Positions 43,994-52,813 of a DNA stretch of 64,000 nt are shown here, piece after piece (position 1 is the first letter of the stretch; each line of letters opens with the position of its first letter). A program made the position numbers and the translations under genes. The stretch lies in assembly GCA_030524105.1 (NCBI GenBank), contig JAUNHE010000006.1, positions 124,001-188,000 on the forward strand, written 5' to 3'. The notes under the pieces were generated by a model that was not told where the DNA came from, did not search any database, and saw only the letters and a list, made by a program, of their open reading frames with translations. The stretch comes from Rothia sp. (in: high G+C Gram-positive bacteria). Lineage in GTDB: Bacteria; Actinomycetota; Actinomycetes; Actinomycetales; Micrococcaceae.

Positions 43994-44638
43994 TTGACTT
44001 CGAGCGATTTTCCCGTTTTAACCGGGACTGACCTTACTGCCGCACAAAAAATTTTTTCCACAGAACTTGGCCTGGCTCAACGCTATGTTGAGCATCTAGC
44101 AAGTTCGGGTATTGAACGAGGCCTGCTTGGACCGCGAGGGGTTCCTAGGCTGTGGGCTCGTCACGTCCTTAACTGCGCTGTAGTTCAGGAAGCTATTGAC
44201 CAAGAGTCTCGAGTTGTTGATGTGGGTTCCGGAGCCGGCCTTCCTGGTCTCTGTCTGGCCATTTCTCGTCCGGATCTATCGCTAACTCTGGTTGAGCCCT
44301 TAGAACGCCGTGTCATATGGCTTGAAGAAGTTGTGCATGATCTTGGCTTAAAGAATGTGACAATTATTCGTTCACGGGCAGAGCAGCTGGCTGGCACACT
44401 TGATGCGGATTATGTGACGGCCCGTGCCGTTTCCGCACTTTCTAGTCTGGTCGATATAACTTTACCAATATTGCGGGGTAGAGGAGAATTGCTAGCTATC
44501 AAAGGGCAATCTGCAGAGCAGGAAATTACTAAGGCACAAAAGAAGCTTGATAAGTATGGGGTAAGACAGGTAGCTGTTCTTAAACTTGGAGTAGGGATTC
44601 TAGAACAGGCCACTACTGTTGTACAAGTAAAACTTTAA
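43994..44638 (+). CDS. rsmG: 16S rRNA (guanine527-N7)-methyltransferase RsmG
   Basis: This 214-residue SAM-dependent methyltransferase has RLWARHVLNCAVVQEAI, the SAM loop VVDVGSGAGLPGLCLAISRPD, and LVEPLERRVIWLEEV. It methylates G527 of 16S rRNA. The start is TTG three bases after the jag stop. Confidence 0.95.
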   Translation: MTSSDFPVLTGTDLTAAQKIFSTELGLAQRYVEHLASSGIERGLLGPRGVPRLWARHVLNCAVVQEAIDQESRVVDVGSGAGLPGLCLAISRPDLSLTLVEPLERRVIWLEEVVHDLGLKNVTIIRSRAEQLAGTLDADYVTARAVSALSSLVDITLPILRGRGELLAIKGQSAEQEITKAQKKLDKYGVRQVAVLKLGVGILEQATTVVQVKL

Positions 44639-44643
44639 TCTTC

Positions 44644-44695
44644 TAGTACGAGGGGTCTGGCTAGCTATAGCGCAGTCCCTCGTACTATTGCTTAA
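44644..44695 (+). terminator. Terminator after rsmG
   Basis: TAGTACGAGGG (44644-44654) pairs with CCCTCGTACTA (44677-44687), and TTGCTT follows. The remaining 240 bases before parA hold no visible gene and should contain the parA promoter. Confidence 0.75.
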
Positions 44696-44936
44696 GATCT
44701 TATGATGATTGTCTTGGCTCTCAGCTACCGGGACCTTTGCTAAACAAAAGAAGCTGTACTGTTGAATCTCGCCTTGGAGCTGGGTGAATTCTTCTTATCG
44801 AGAATATAGCTTGGACTAGCCCTTAGTAGAGGGCAATAAAACAATCTATTAACATTGAGCTGCCTCATTCTTTCTCGCTTGAGTGAAATACTAGTAGTCT
44901 ATTAGAAGACAAAACTTCACAACACGGGAGACCTTG

Positions 44937-45953
44937 GTGGAAAAACATGTTAACACTCCAGACTTCGGAAATCCTCCGGAGCCACACCATATGAATGAGG
45001 ACATCAAACTGGACCGTGGAAAGTATGTTTCACGTGAAACGCGTGAAAAACTTGAACGCACCATGGAAGAGCACAAGATTGATACTGCATTTGCGAAAGA
45101 AGTCATGACCGAAAAGCAGAAATTTCACGATATTGAACAGATCCAGCTCAAGCCACCTGCTGGGACACGCGTTTTTACTATTTCAAACCAAAAAGGCGGA
45201 GTGGGGAAAACAAGCACGGCAGTAAATCTTGCGGCAGCCTTGGCTAGTAAGGGTATGAATGTACTGGTTATTGACAACGATCCGCAAGGTAATGCTTCAA
45301 CAGCACTCAACGTCGAACACGGTACAGATATCCAGAGCACTTACGATGTTTTGATTGATGATGTTCCTATGTCGGAAATTGTGCAGGAATGCCCCGACAT
45401 TAAAAATTTATGGCTAGCCCCTGCAAATATTGATCTGGCAGGAGCAGAGATTGAACTGGTTTCGATTGTTGCACGTGAAACTCGTTTAAAAACTGCCTTA
45501 GCAGACTACGCTACTTGGCGTGAAAAAGAAGGTATGCAACGTCTGGACTATGTTTTTATAGATTGCCCACCATCTTTGGGGCTGTTAACCATCAATGCTT
45601 TCTGTGCTGCCCAGGAAGTTCTTATTCCTATTCAGTGTGAGTATTATGCTCTAGAGGGCTTAAGCCAATTATTAAAAAATATTCAGATGATTCAAAAGCA
45701 TCTTAATCCGGAACTGCATATTAGTACCATCCTTTTAACCATGTATGATGGGCGGACCAACCTTGCCTCGCAGGTTGCAGATGAAGTTCGGCAGCACTTT
45801 GCACAAGAAGTTTTGCAAACTATTATCCCGCGCTCTGTCAGAATATCTGAAGCACCGAGTTACCAGCAAACAGTTGTTAATTACGATCCGACCTCAAGTG
45901 GATCCTTGGCCTACTACAACGCTGCCATAGAGATTGCTGAAAGAGGAGCCTAG
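44937..45953 (+). CDS. parA: Chromosome-partitioning ATPase ParA (Soj)
   Basis: This protein of about 338 residues has the deviant Walker A KGGVGKTSTAVNLAA, switch I IDNDPQGNASTAL and Walker B YVFIDCPPSLG. About 75 residues precede the ATPase core, longer than Bacillus Soj. I prefer the GTG at 44937 over the TTG at 44934 by ribosome-site spacing. A parS site lies inside the gene near its start. Confidence 0.95.
   Translation: MEKHVNTPDFGNPPEPHHMNEDIKLDRGKYVSRETREKLERTMEEHKIDTAFAKEVMTEKQKFHDIEQIQLKPPAGTRVFTISNQKGGVGKTSTAVNLAAALASKGMNVLVIDNDPQGNASTALNVEHGTDIQSTYDVLIDDVPMSEIVQECPDIKNLWLAPANIDLAGAEIELVSIVARETRLKTALADYATWREKEGMQRLDYVFIDCPPSLGLLTINAFCAAQEVLIPIQCEYYALEGLSQLLKNIQMIQKHLNPELHISTILLTMYDGRTNLASQVADEVRQHFAQEVLQTIIPRSVRISEAPSYQQTVVNYDPTSSGSLAYYNAAIEIAERGA
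45026..45041. promoter_or_regulatory. parS: parS site 1 (inside parA)
   Basis: TGTTTCACGTGAAACG matches the 16-base parS consensus TGTTTCACGTGAAACA at 15 of 16 positions. It lies within the N-terminal coding part of parA. Confidence 0.9.
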
Positions 45954-46010
45954 CTCAAGTTTTAAACATTTTTACAAGAGGGCTGACTAAGTACTCGGCA
46001 ATTTTTGGCA

Positions 46011-46026
46011 TGTTTCACGTGAAACA
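46011..46026. promoter_or_regulatory. parS: parS site 2 (parA-parB gap)
   Basis: This is a perfect 16-base consensus TGTTTCACGTGAAACA, with flanks CA/TG extending it to a 20-base palindrome (46009-46028). Confidence 0.97.
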
Positions 46027-46125
46027 TGACAAAAAGTTCATTTTATCCAAGGCTTGACCAAAATTCTCGCTTACACTAGGAGAAAAGGAAAATAAGCCTG
46101 GTGCTGAGGATTGATGGAGGCTTTT

Positions 46126-47409
46126 GTGGTAGAGAAACGTAGAGGGCTTGGTCGAGGTCTAGGGGCTTTGATTCCGGAAAGCACTGAAGATGATCTCAAT
46201 AAGAGTAGTTTTCAGGCTGCGGCAAAAATTGATAAAGCATCCAGAAATGCCATAAAAAATAAAACTCAGCCTGCTACAGCCAAAGATACGGCTGCTTATC
46301 CCAGACGGCAACCTATTTCTTCTGCTCAAAAAGGAGAAAGTCAGCAGTTAGCTTCCCCTAAGCAAGAAGGAGAAAATGGGGTTAACAAGGAAGGGAAGCA
46401 AAATAGAGCAAAGGCTTCAAAAAATGTTTCACGTGAAACATCGACGAAAAAGACCGCTTCAACTTGGCAGGATCAAAAGAAGAAGCGTGCCGATATGGGG
46501 CTTGCCTTGCGGAGTACAACAACAACGCGACGCCCAGTTGATTTTTTCTTTGGAGAAGAACAAGAAAAAGGTAATCGTTTAGTTCCGGTACCGGGTGCTG
46601 AATTTGCTGAAATAGCAGTTAAGGATATTCACCCTAACCGTAAGCAGCCCCGCACTGAATTTGCAGAAGACGACATGGCGGAGTTGGTTCACTCTATCAA
46701 AGAAATTGGTGTTTTGCAGCCTATCGTTGTGAGACCCTCTAAAGAAACCGGCTCTGCCAAGTATGAATTGGTGATGGGGGAGCGGCGTTGGCGTGCTAGC
46801 CAGCAAGCGGGGTTAAAAGCAATCCCAGCAATTATTCGCGCTACAAAAGATATTGATCTTCTGCGTGATGCTCTTTTGGAAAATTTGCACCGTAGCCAAC
46901 TTAATCCTATTGAAGAGGCTGCTGCCTATCAGCAACTTTTGGATGAGTTTAATACTACGCAAGAAGAGTTGGCACAGCGAATAGGGAGGTCCCGGCCTCA
47001 AATTTCCAATACTATTCGTTTACTTAAACTTCCAGCCTTGGTTCAACGCAGGGTGGCAGCAGGCTTACTCACTTCCGGACATGCCAGGGCTCTGTTGAGC
47101 TTAAAAAGCCAGGCTGATATTGAAAAAATTTCACAGCAGATTGTGGCAGAAGGCTTATCCGTTAGGGCTACAGAAGAATTGGTAGCAGCGGTTGGAGAAG
47201 AGCCAAAAAAGGAAAGCAAAAAAGCTGAGCCGCAAAAACATCATGAAAGGCTTGATTACGTAGCGGATGCCTTTGCAGATAAATTGGATACTAATGTAAA
47301 GATCCAGCTAGGTGCCCGTAAGGGAAAAATGACGATAGAGTTTGCTTCGGTTGAAGATTTAAATCGCATCATTTCTGTTCTTGATCCTTCGCTGGAAACA
47401 CATAATTAA
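46126..47409 (+). CDS. parB: Chromosome-partitioning protein ParB
   Basis: The protein has about 427 residues from GTG 46126 (GGAGG five bases upstream), giving the classical start [17 protein letters not shown]. An in-frame ATG lies at 46114. A disordered linker of about 140 residues rich in Lys/Gln follows. The CTPase/ParB N domain has [11 protein letters not shown] and [21 protein letters not shown], and the HTH has [28 protein letters not shown]-terminal dimer domain ends the protein. It loads at parS and spreads as a CTP clamp. Confidence 0.96.
   Translation: MVEKRRGLGRGLGALIPESTEDDLNKSSFQAAAKIDKASRNAIKNKTQPATAKDTAAYPRRQPISSAQKGESQQLASPKQEGENGVNKEGKQNRAKASKNVSRETSTKKTASTWQDQKKKRADMGLALRSTTTTRRPVDFFFGEEQEKGNRLVPVPGAEFAEIAVKDIHPNRKQPRTEFAEDDMAELVHSIKEIGVLQPIVVRPSKETGSAKYELVMGERRWRASQQAGLKAIPAIIRATKDIDLLRDALLENLHRSQLNPIEEAAAYQQLLDEFNTTQEELAQRIGRSRPQISNTIRLLKLPALVQRRVAAGLLTSGHARALLSLKSQADIEKISQQIVAEGLSVRATEELVAAVGEEPKKESKKAEPQKHHERLDYVADAFADKLDTNVKIQLGARKGKMTIEFASVEDLNRIISVLDPSLETHN
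46425..46440. promoter_or_regulatory. parS: parS site 3 (inside parB)
   Basis: This perfect 16-base TGTTTCACGTGAAACA lies inside the parB linker coding region, where it encodes NVSRET. Confidence 0.97.
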
Positions 47410-47467
47410 TTCTCCTAGTCCTTGAAGGTACTAGGCAAGGGGTGGGCCTAGCGAGCTTCTATTCTTA

Positions 47468-47483
47468 TGTTTCACGTGAAACA
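47468..47483. promoter_or_regulatory. parS: parS site 4 (downstream of parB)
   Basis: This perfect 16-base consensus has flanks that extend the palindrome to 24 bases (47464-47487), the longest of the four. Confidence 0.97.
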
Positions 47484-47531
47484 TAAGGCTCGGTGTAGTT
47501 AGATAAGACTCAATACATTTTATAGACTGCA

Positions 47532-47578
47532 AAAGAGCAGCTCTTGAAATCAAAGGATCTCAAGGGCTGCTCTTTTTG
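47532..47578. terminator. Terminator between parB and trxA, usable in both directions
   Basis: AAAGAGCAGCTCTTGA (47532-47547) pairs with TCAAGGGCTGCTCTTT (47560-47575) with one mismatch. It is flanked by T-rich and A-rich ends, fitting the convergent parB and trxA genes. Confidence 0.85.
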
Positions 47579-47617
47579 ATGAATAGCCATGTGCTTAAGG
47601 CACAGTAGGGGTATCTA

Positions 47618-47941
47618 TTAATCGGCTAAATATTTTGAAAATTCTTTGAGAAGGGCAGCCTTAGGTTTGGCACCGATAGTCTGCTGATCAACTTCGCCAT
47701 CTTTGAAAACAAAAATTGCAGGTATGGATGTAATGCCGTATTTCATTGCCGTTGCAGGATTACTTTCGACATCGAGTTTAAAAACTTTGACCTTATCTGA
47801 GTATTCTTGCCCAATTTCATCAATAACTGGACCAACCATACGGCAGGGTCCGCACCATTCAGCCCAAAAATCAACAATAACAGGTTTATCAGACTTTAAT
47901 ACCTGGTCTGCAAAGGTAGCATCAGTAACGTGCTGTGCCAT
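47618..47941 (-). CDS. trxA: Thioredoxin
   Basis: This 107-residue protein has the thioredoxin fold with active site WAEWCGPCR and the cis-Pro segment GITSIPAIFVFKDGE. It is the cytoplasmic dithiol reductant, kept reduced by the TrxB product of the adjacent gene 16 bases upstream. Confidence 0.97.
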   Translation of the reverse strand: MAQHVTDATFADQVLKSDKPVIVDFWAEWCGPCRMVGPVIDEIGQEYSDKVKVFKLDVESNPATAMKYGITSIPAIFVFKDGEVDQQTIGAKPKAALLKEFSKYLAD

Positions 47942-47957
47942 GATAATTTCCTTTCTT

Positions 47958-49001
47958 TTAGGAGAGTTTCTCTAAGTAATGTTGGGCATCGAGAGCTGCT
48001 ACGCAGCCTGAACCTGCAGCAGTAACTGCTTGACGATAGGTTGCATCAATCACATCACCTGCTGCAAAGACTCCGGCTACGGAAGTGTGGGAAGAACGGC
48101 CAGAAACGGCGATCGTTCCGGCATCTGTCAGATCTAGTTTTCCCTTAACTAGATCGGTACGGGGATCAGAACCAATAGCAACAAAAACACCTTCGACGGC
48201 TAAGTCTGACTCTTGGCCAGTTTTGTTATTGTGCAAGCTGATTGATGCCACCTTATCTGAGCCATTAATCGCTACAAGGCTAGAATCCCAAATAATTTCA
48301 ATTTTTTCATTGGCAAAAACCCTCTGCTGCATAATATCGGACCCGCGTAGGCTAGAACGACGGTGGACCAGATAAACTTTAGAAGCATGGTGGGTGAGGT
48401 AGAGGGCTTCCTCCAATGCAGAGTCTCCACCACCAACAACAGCTAAAGCTTTTTCTTTAAAGAAAAATCCATCACAAGTAGCACACCATGAAACACCGTG
48501 ACCAGAAAGTCGTTCTTCCCCGTCAATGCCTAGTTTTCGATACTCAGAACCAGTAGAAATAATGAGAGTTTTTGTTCGATAGGTTGAACCATCAGTGAGC
48601 TTAACCACTTTTATATCTTGGTCAAGGTCTAAAGAAGCAACATCTTCATACCGAATATCAGCACCAAAGCGTTCAGCCTGAGCTCCCATCGTGGCCATGA
48701 GATCGGGTCCCTGAACCCCATTCTCAAATCCGGGAAAATTCTCAACCTCTGTTGTGGTCATTAAATCACCACCAGGTGAAACAGAAGAAGCGAAGACAAG
48801 GGGCTTAAGGTTGGCACGCGCGGTGTAAATTGCCGCGGTGTAACCTGCGGGCCCAGAACCTACAATAATGACATCGTGAATGGTTTCATCCCCAGCTGAA
48901 CTAGCTGCATCGTGAGAGGCAGCAAGATCCATGGCGAGGGGAGAAGCATTAGCAAAGATACCGCCCAAAGAAGAAGTCAAAATACTTCCTTTCATGGTCA
49001 A
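47958..49001 (-). CDS. trxB: Thioredoxin reductase
   Basis: This 347-residue flavoenzyme has the FAD-binding IVGSGPAGYTAAIYTARANL, NADPH-binding VVGGGDSALEEALYL, redox pair CATC in SWCATCDGFFF, and GVFAAGDVIDATYRQ. The first about 40 residues (Ala/Ser-rich) are not part of the usual enzyme; a start at Met24 is possible. It is part of the conserved trxB-trxA pair near parAB in Actinobacteria. Confidence 0.96.
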   Translation of the reverse strand: MTMKGSILTSSLGGIFANASPLAMDLAASHDAASSAGDETIHDVIIVGSGPAGYTAAIYTARANLKPLVFASSVSPGGDLMTTTEVENFPGFENGVQGPDLMATMGAQAERFGADIRYEDVASLDLDQDIKVVKLTDGSTYRTKTLIISTGSEYRKLGIDGEERLSGHGVSWCATCDGFFFKEKALAVVGGGDSALEEALYLTHHASKVYLVHRRSSLRGSDIMQQRVFANEKIEIIWDSSLVAINGSDKVASISLHNNKTGQESDLAVEGVFVAIGSDPRTDLVKGKLDLTDAGTIAVSGRSSHTSVAGVFAAGDVIDATYRQAVTAAGSGCVAALDAQHYLEKLS

Positions 49002-49108
49002 ATGTTTACTCAGACTGTAGAACCTATAATTAACAAGGATTATTCCGGACTGGCTAGGACCTAGTAGAGGTCACAAAAGTGGAGTGCAAGTAGTCAGAAC
49101 CAATAGAT

Positions 49109-50443
49109 CTAGCTGTTAGCAGTAATTTCTGCTATACGAACACCGTAACGGTAGCCTGCAATAGGTTGGGACATGGCAGGTGCTTCGGTAAACTGAATAA
49201 GCAAATACTTGTTACCCTGCCCCTGGGCTTGCTTGTCAAGCTGGATTTCTACAGTGGGACCGGTGAAAGAACCGGAGCCAACCTGAGTAGCACCGTCGAG
49301 AGAAGCTGAATTATTTGTATAGACTGTAAATGCTCCGCCACTGCCAGAAATTTGTTGGATAGTGAGGCTGGAGATAGGGGTTTCTTGCTCAAGTTCTAAG
49401 GCAAGAGAAAAATTTTGAATAATGCTGCCAAAATTAGCGGAAGCAAAACCATAGCTCATCCAGGCAGAAGAAGGATTATTATCAAACATTTGGCCTAGGG
49501 TTGCATCCTGATCTGCCATAAAGCTTGGATTGGAAGGTACTATGCGGGTGGCAGCCACAAATTTTGGTTCTGCTGCGGACGTAGAAGGGGAGGCGGATGA
49601 TTCTTGGGCCTGTCCTTGACTGGAGGAAGCTCCAGAGGAGGGCTCTTGAGAACTCTGTGAGTTAACAGCGCGATTAGAAGCTTCCTGATCTACCATACCG
49701 TTGAGGTTGGCAAAGACTGCAGCAACTCCAATAACAAGAAGAATAATCGCAGCTACTGCAACAATCCATACCCCACCCCGACGTTGGTCTTCTTCATCGG
49801 CAAAATCAGGCTCTTCGGGATATTCACTGTAGCCTGAATAATCGTTATATTCCTCGTAGGGGCTGTAGTTTTCGTAGGCATAGCCGTTGGCAATGGGAAC
49901 GGCAACCGTTTGAGCTTCTGCAATAGAGCGCGGCTCAATATAATGCTCTTCTTCTGCTTCAAGGCTGCGGGTAGCTGAAATTGTGGTCTGCTCGGAAGAA
50001 AGTGCCGGCTTTTCTTCTTGACTTGCAGGACTAATGTAAGGGCTCTGAGCATTGCTAGCAGCTTCGTCGCCAAAAATCTCTTCCCCCAGAGCTTCTTCAG
50101 ATTCCGAGGAGGCTGCTAAAGCGGCGGTATCGGCCAAAAAATTATCTAGGAGGGAATCTGGACGAGAGTAGGAGGTAATAAGGTAGGTCTTGCCGTTGGT
50201 GTTCCCCAGATCCAAAATCTGAATATTAGAGCGAGAATTAGTTGCCATGGTGCGAGCATTGGCAATCAAGCGATCATTATTCTTAGCGGCGGACACAACG
50301 ATAGAAACCCTACGGTTAAGAACCTGGTCCTTACCGTCGAGGATAGCATCGCCGTCTGCGGTCATCACCGCAGTTGACGTCACTTTATAGCGTTCGCCTA
50401 AAACGGTGTTGAGTGGTATTGGATTAGACGGGTTCTGAGACAA
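49109..50443 (-). CDS. Membrane protein with half pseudokinase N-lobe and discoidin-like C-domain, next to MurJ
   Basis: Residues about 10-105 (LNTVLGERYKVTSTAVMTADGDAILDGKDQVLNRRVSIVV...ILDLGNTNGKTYLITSY) resemble only the N-lobe of the Ser/Thr pseudokinase found with MurJ/MviN in Actinobacteria. No C-lobe (no HRD or DFG region) follows. An acidic, Tyr/Glu-rich linker, one TM helix (about 227-249) and a Ser/Gln-rich spacer come next. An extracytoplasmic domain of about 140 residues that looks like an F5/8 type C (galactose-binding) fold ends the protein. It probably couples a cytoplasmic signal to wall-precursor flipping. Function is by context only. Confidence 0.75.
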   Translation of the reverse strand: MSQNPSNPIPLNTVLGERYKVTSTAVMTADGDAILDGKDQVLNRRVSIVVSAAKNNDRLIANARTMATNSRSNIQILDLGNTNGKTYLITSYSRPDSLLDNFLADTAALAASSESEEALGEEIFGDEAASNAQSPYISPASQEEKPALSSEQTTISATRSLEAEEEHYIEPRSIAEAQTVAVPIANGYAYENYSPYEEYNDYSGYSEYPEEPDFADEEDQRRGGVWIVAVAAIILLVIGVAAVFANLNGMVDQEASNRAVNSQSSQEPSSGASSSQGQAQESSASPSTSAAEPKFVAATRIVPSNPSFMADQDATLGQMFDNNPSSAWMSYGFASANFGSIIQNFSLALELEQETPISSLTIQQISGSGGAFTVYTNNSASLDGATQVGSGSFTGPTVEIQLDKQAQGQGNKYLLIQFTEAPAMSQPIAGYRYGVRIAEITANS

Positions 50444-50526
50444 CGTACCCTCCGAGGCTCTGATAGGTTCTCTAGTCTACGTGGAATTCTACTTGACGCA
50501 CTGGGAAAACGCGTGTCCAATAAAAG

Positions 50527-52188
50527 TTAGATCTTGATAAACGGCAGTTTTCGACGAACCGGCGCCATCAAGGTATCCAACTCACGAACCCGGAAAATTT
50601 GCAGAAATCCGTAGTACGCGATTCCCATCACCACGCTGCCGGCTGTAATGGTGCTGACTGAATTGATCACACCTCCCCACATAAAGCCCGAAAAAGATGA
50701 ACCTCCCAGCATAAGAAGGGCTGTGTAACCCATTGCCCCAGAACAAAGAGCCGACAGAGCAACACGGGCGTGAGTGGAAACAATCCTTAGTCCATCATAG
50801 TAGCCAAAACGTCGTTTGAGAACGAAGTGGCAGAGAATCACAGCAACAACGTTTTGCAAGGCGTAGGTGGCAGATAGCCCAAAGATTATATATCGCGGGT
50901 CTAGCAAGGAGGACCCAAAGCCCATCAGCATTATTCCCAGCGCAGAAACAAGCTGAATAAAGAAGGGGGTTTTAGCATCTTCTTGGGCGTAGAGAACGCG
51001 CATCATCATAAAGGAGATGGTCAAAAAGGGGCCACCTAGAGCCATGATCGCAATGGCCTGGCCAATTTGCGCACCCACGATATGGTTGCCGTTGCTAAAA
51101 AGCATGCCAATAGGACCGGCAAAAACTACTAGAGCAGCGGCACAAAAGATGGTTGCGATAGAGGAGACTCGTAAGCCTGAGGAGAGGGCTCCAACGACTT
51201 TGCCGTGATCCTGATCCTGCGATGACTTTGACATCTTATTAAAAAGATAGGTAGCTATGGATAGGCCAACGACGCCGTGGGGTAGTGAATAAAGCATCGA
51301 GGAATAATTGAGGGCGCCAACACCTAAGATTGATATTCCTGCATCAGCATATTCGCCACGGGCTCCCGTGGGTATGGCAGCTACTTTGGTCAGATAGAGA
51401 AAGGCAAGATTAGAGACTATACCGGTGGCTAAGGTCCAACCAGCTAGCTTGGCGGCACTGCCCAGGCCAATGCCGCGCCAACCAAATTTTGGGCGAAGCC
51501 GCAGATCTAATCTACTGAGGGGGAGGAGTAGGATCAGCGCCTGTATTGCCACCCCCAGGGTTGCTGAACCAGCAAGAAGTAAAGTCTGTTGGTTAGTCCA
51601 GTTTGATGTGTCGTGCAGGGGAGGAACAGAGTTAGTCTGCCGCCCAAAGAGGTTAATAAAAGCCAGTAAAGAGGTAATAGCTACCAGGTTATTGACTACT
51701 GGTGCCCACATAAACCAGCCAAAAGCTCCGCGAGCATTAAGAACTTGCCCAATGATTGTGTAAAAGCCATAGAAGAAGATTTGCGGAAAACACCACAGGG
51801 CAAAGGTGGCACCTAGAGCTCGCTGTTGGTCGGTCCAGTCACTGCCCATCACGGAAATAATGGGCCAGGAACAGAGAAGCACAAGCAGGGTTACAGCGGC
51901 AATACCTACGGTAGCTAAGGTGACGAGTCTAGAGATAAAGTCTGAACCGCCATCATCGTGCTTAGCAGCCTTAATAATCTGCGGTACCAGTACTGCGTTA
52001 AAGATGCCACCGGCTACCAAAACATAGATAAGATTTGGCAAGGTATTGGCTGTTTCAAAGACATCCCCCACGCTAGTGGCGGAACCAATGGCCCAGGTAA
52101 CCAGAATAGTTTTTACAAACCCTAAGATGCGCGAGACCATAGTCCCCGAAGCCATGATGGCACTTGATACTGCACCGGTACGTGCCAC
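50527..52188 (-). CDS. murJ: Lipid II flippase MurJ (MviN)
   Basis: The protein has about 553 residues from GTG 52188 (AAAAGGG eight bases upstream; the frame is open to 52254, overlapping the NUDIX gene). The N-terminus SSAIMASGTMVSRILGFVKTILVTWAIG is the MurJ signature, followed by about 14 TM helices with the charged central-cavity region. It flips lipid II across the membrane. It lacks the C-terminal pseudokinase of mycobacterial MviN; that part is in the separate gene downstream. Confidence 0.94.
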   Translation of the reverse strand: MARTGAVSSAIMASGTMVSRILGFVKTILVTWAIGSATSVGDVFETANTLPNLIYVLVAGGIFNAVLVPQIIKAAKHDDGGSDFISRLVTLATVGIAAVTLLVLLCSWPIISVMGSDWTDQQRALGATFALWCFPQIFFYGFYTIIGQVLNARGAFGWFMWAPVVNNLVAITSLLAFINLFGRQTNSVPPLHDTSNWTNQQTLLLAGSATLGVAIQALILLLPLSRLDLRLRPKFGWRGIGLGSAAKLAGWTLATGIVSNLAFLYLTKVAAIPTGARGEYADAGISILGVGALNYSSMLYSLPHGVVGLSIATYLFNKMSKSSQDQDHGKVVGALSSGLRVSSIATIFCAAALVVFAGPIGMLFSNGNHIVGAQIGQAIAIMALGGPFLTISFMMMRVLYAQEDAKTPFFIQLVSALGIMLMGFGSSLLDPRYIIFGLSATYALQNVVAVILCHFVLKRRFGYYDGLRIVSTHARVALSALCSGAMGYTALLMLGGSSFSGFMWGGVINSVSTITAGSVVMGIAYYGFLQIFRVRELDTLMAPVRRKLPFIKI

Positions 52189-52219
52189 GTGTATTACCCT
52201 TTTCTGCTCTGCTGTGATT

Positions 52220-52723
52220 CTAGGATAGCTGGTGGATGATATATTCGCGTGCAATCTCAGCTATGCGACGCTCATTAGGGAAAGACAGCTTCTGACCCAA
52301 ATCATCGATATTAACCCAGGCTACGTCAACGGCTTCGTGATCGGGATCTTTTTCTGTCGTCAAATATCCACCGGTAGCAGCCAGTAGATAGTGGTGCACT
52401 GTTTTATGGATCCGGTGTCCAGAAATGGTAAACCAATAGTCAATACTGCCCAAAGAAGCTAAAATTGTTCCAGAAATTCCAGTTTCTTCTTCAATCTCTC
52501 GAGCGGCTGCCTGGAGTCTGGTCTCATGACCCTCCGGATGTCCCTTGGGTAAACACCATTCTAGGCGACCTCCTCTGTTGACTCTGGCGATGATTGCAAC
52601 AGGCAGTTTTGGTAGATCAAAGTTAACAATGACGCCTCCAGCAGAGACCTCCTCAATAGTGGACAGCATAGACACAGGCATGTATGCCCGTTTCTTTGGA
52701 GCCCGAGGTACTGGAAAAGTCAT
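52220..52723 (-). CDS. NUDIX hydrolase
   Basis: This 167-residue protein has a Nudix box GHPEGHETRLQAAAREIEEETGI at about 67-89 in the expected spacing. It cleaves nucleoside diphosphates linked to another group; the substrate is unknown. Its place divergent from pcnA and upstream of murJ is conserved in Actinobacteria. Confidence 0.94.
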   Translation of the reverse strand: MTFPVPRAPKKRAYMPVSMLSTIEEVSAGGVIVNFDLPKLPVAIIARVNRGGRLEWCLPKGHPEGHETRLQAAAREIEEETGISGTILASLGSIDYWFTISGHRIHKTVHHYLLAATGGYLTTEKDPDHEAVDVAWVNIDDLGQKLSFPNERRIAEIAREYIIHQLS

Positions 52724-52813
52724 GTATCTACCTTAACCGATAGACTTGGATAAGTGTGATTATATTTCGGAAAGCACCCTTGGGGCAGTAGCTCCGGCAA
52801 CATTAAAAGGACT

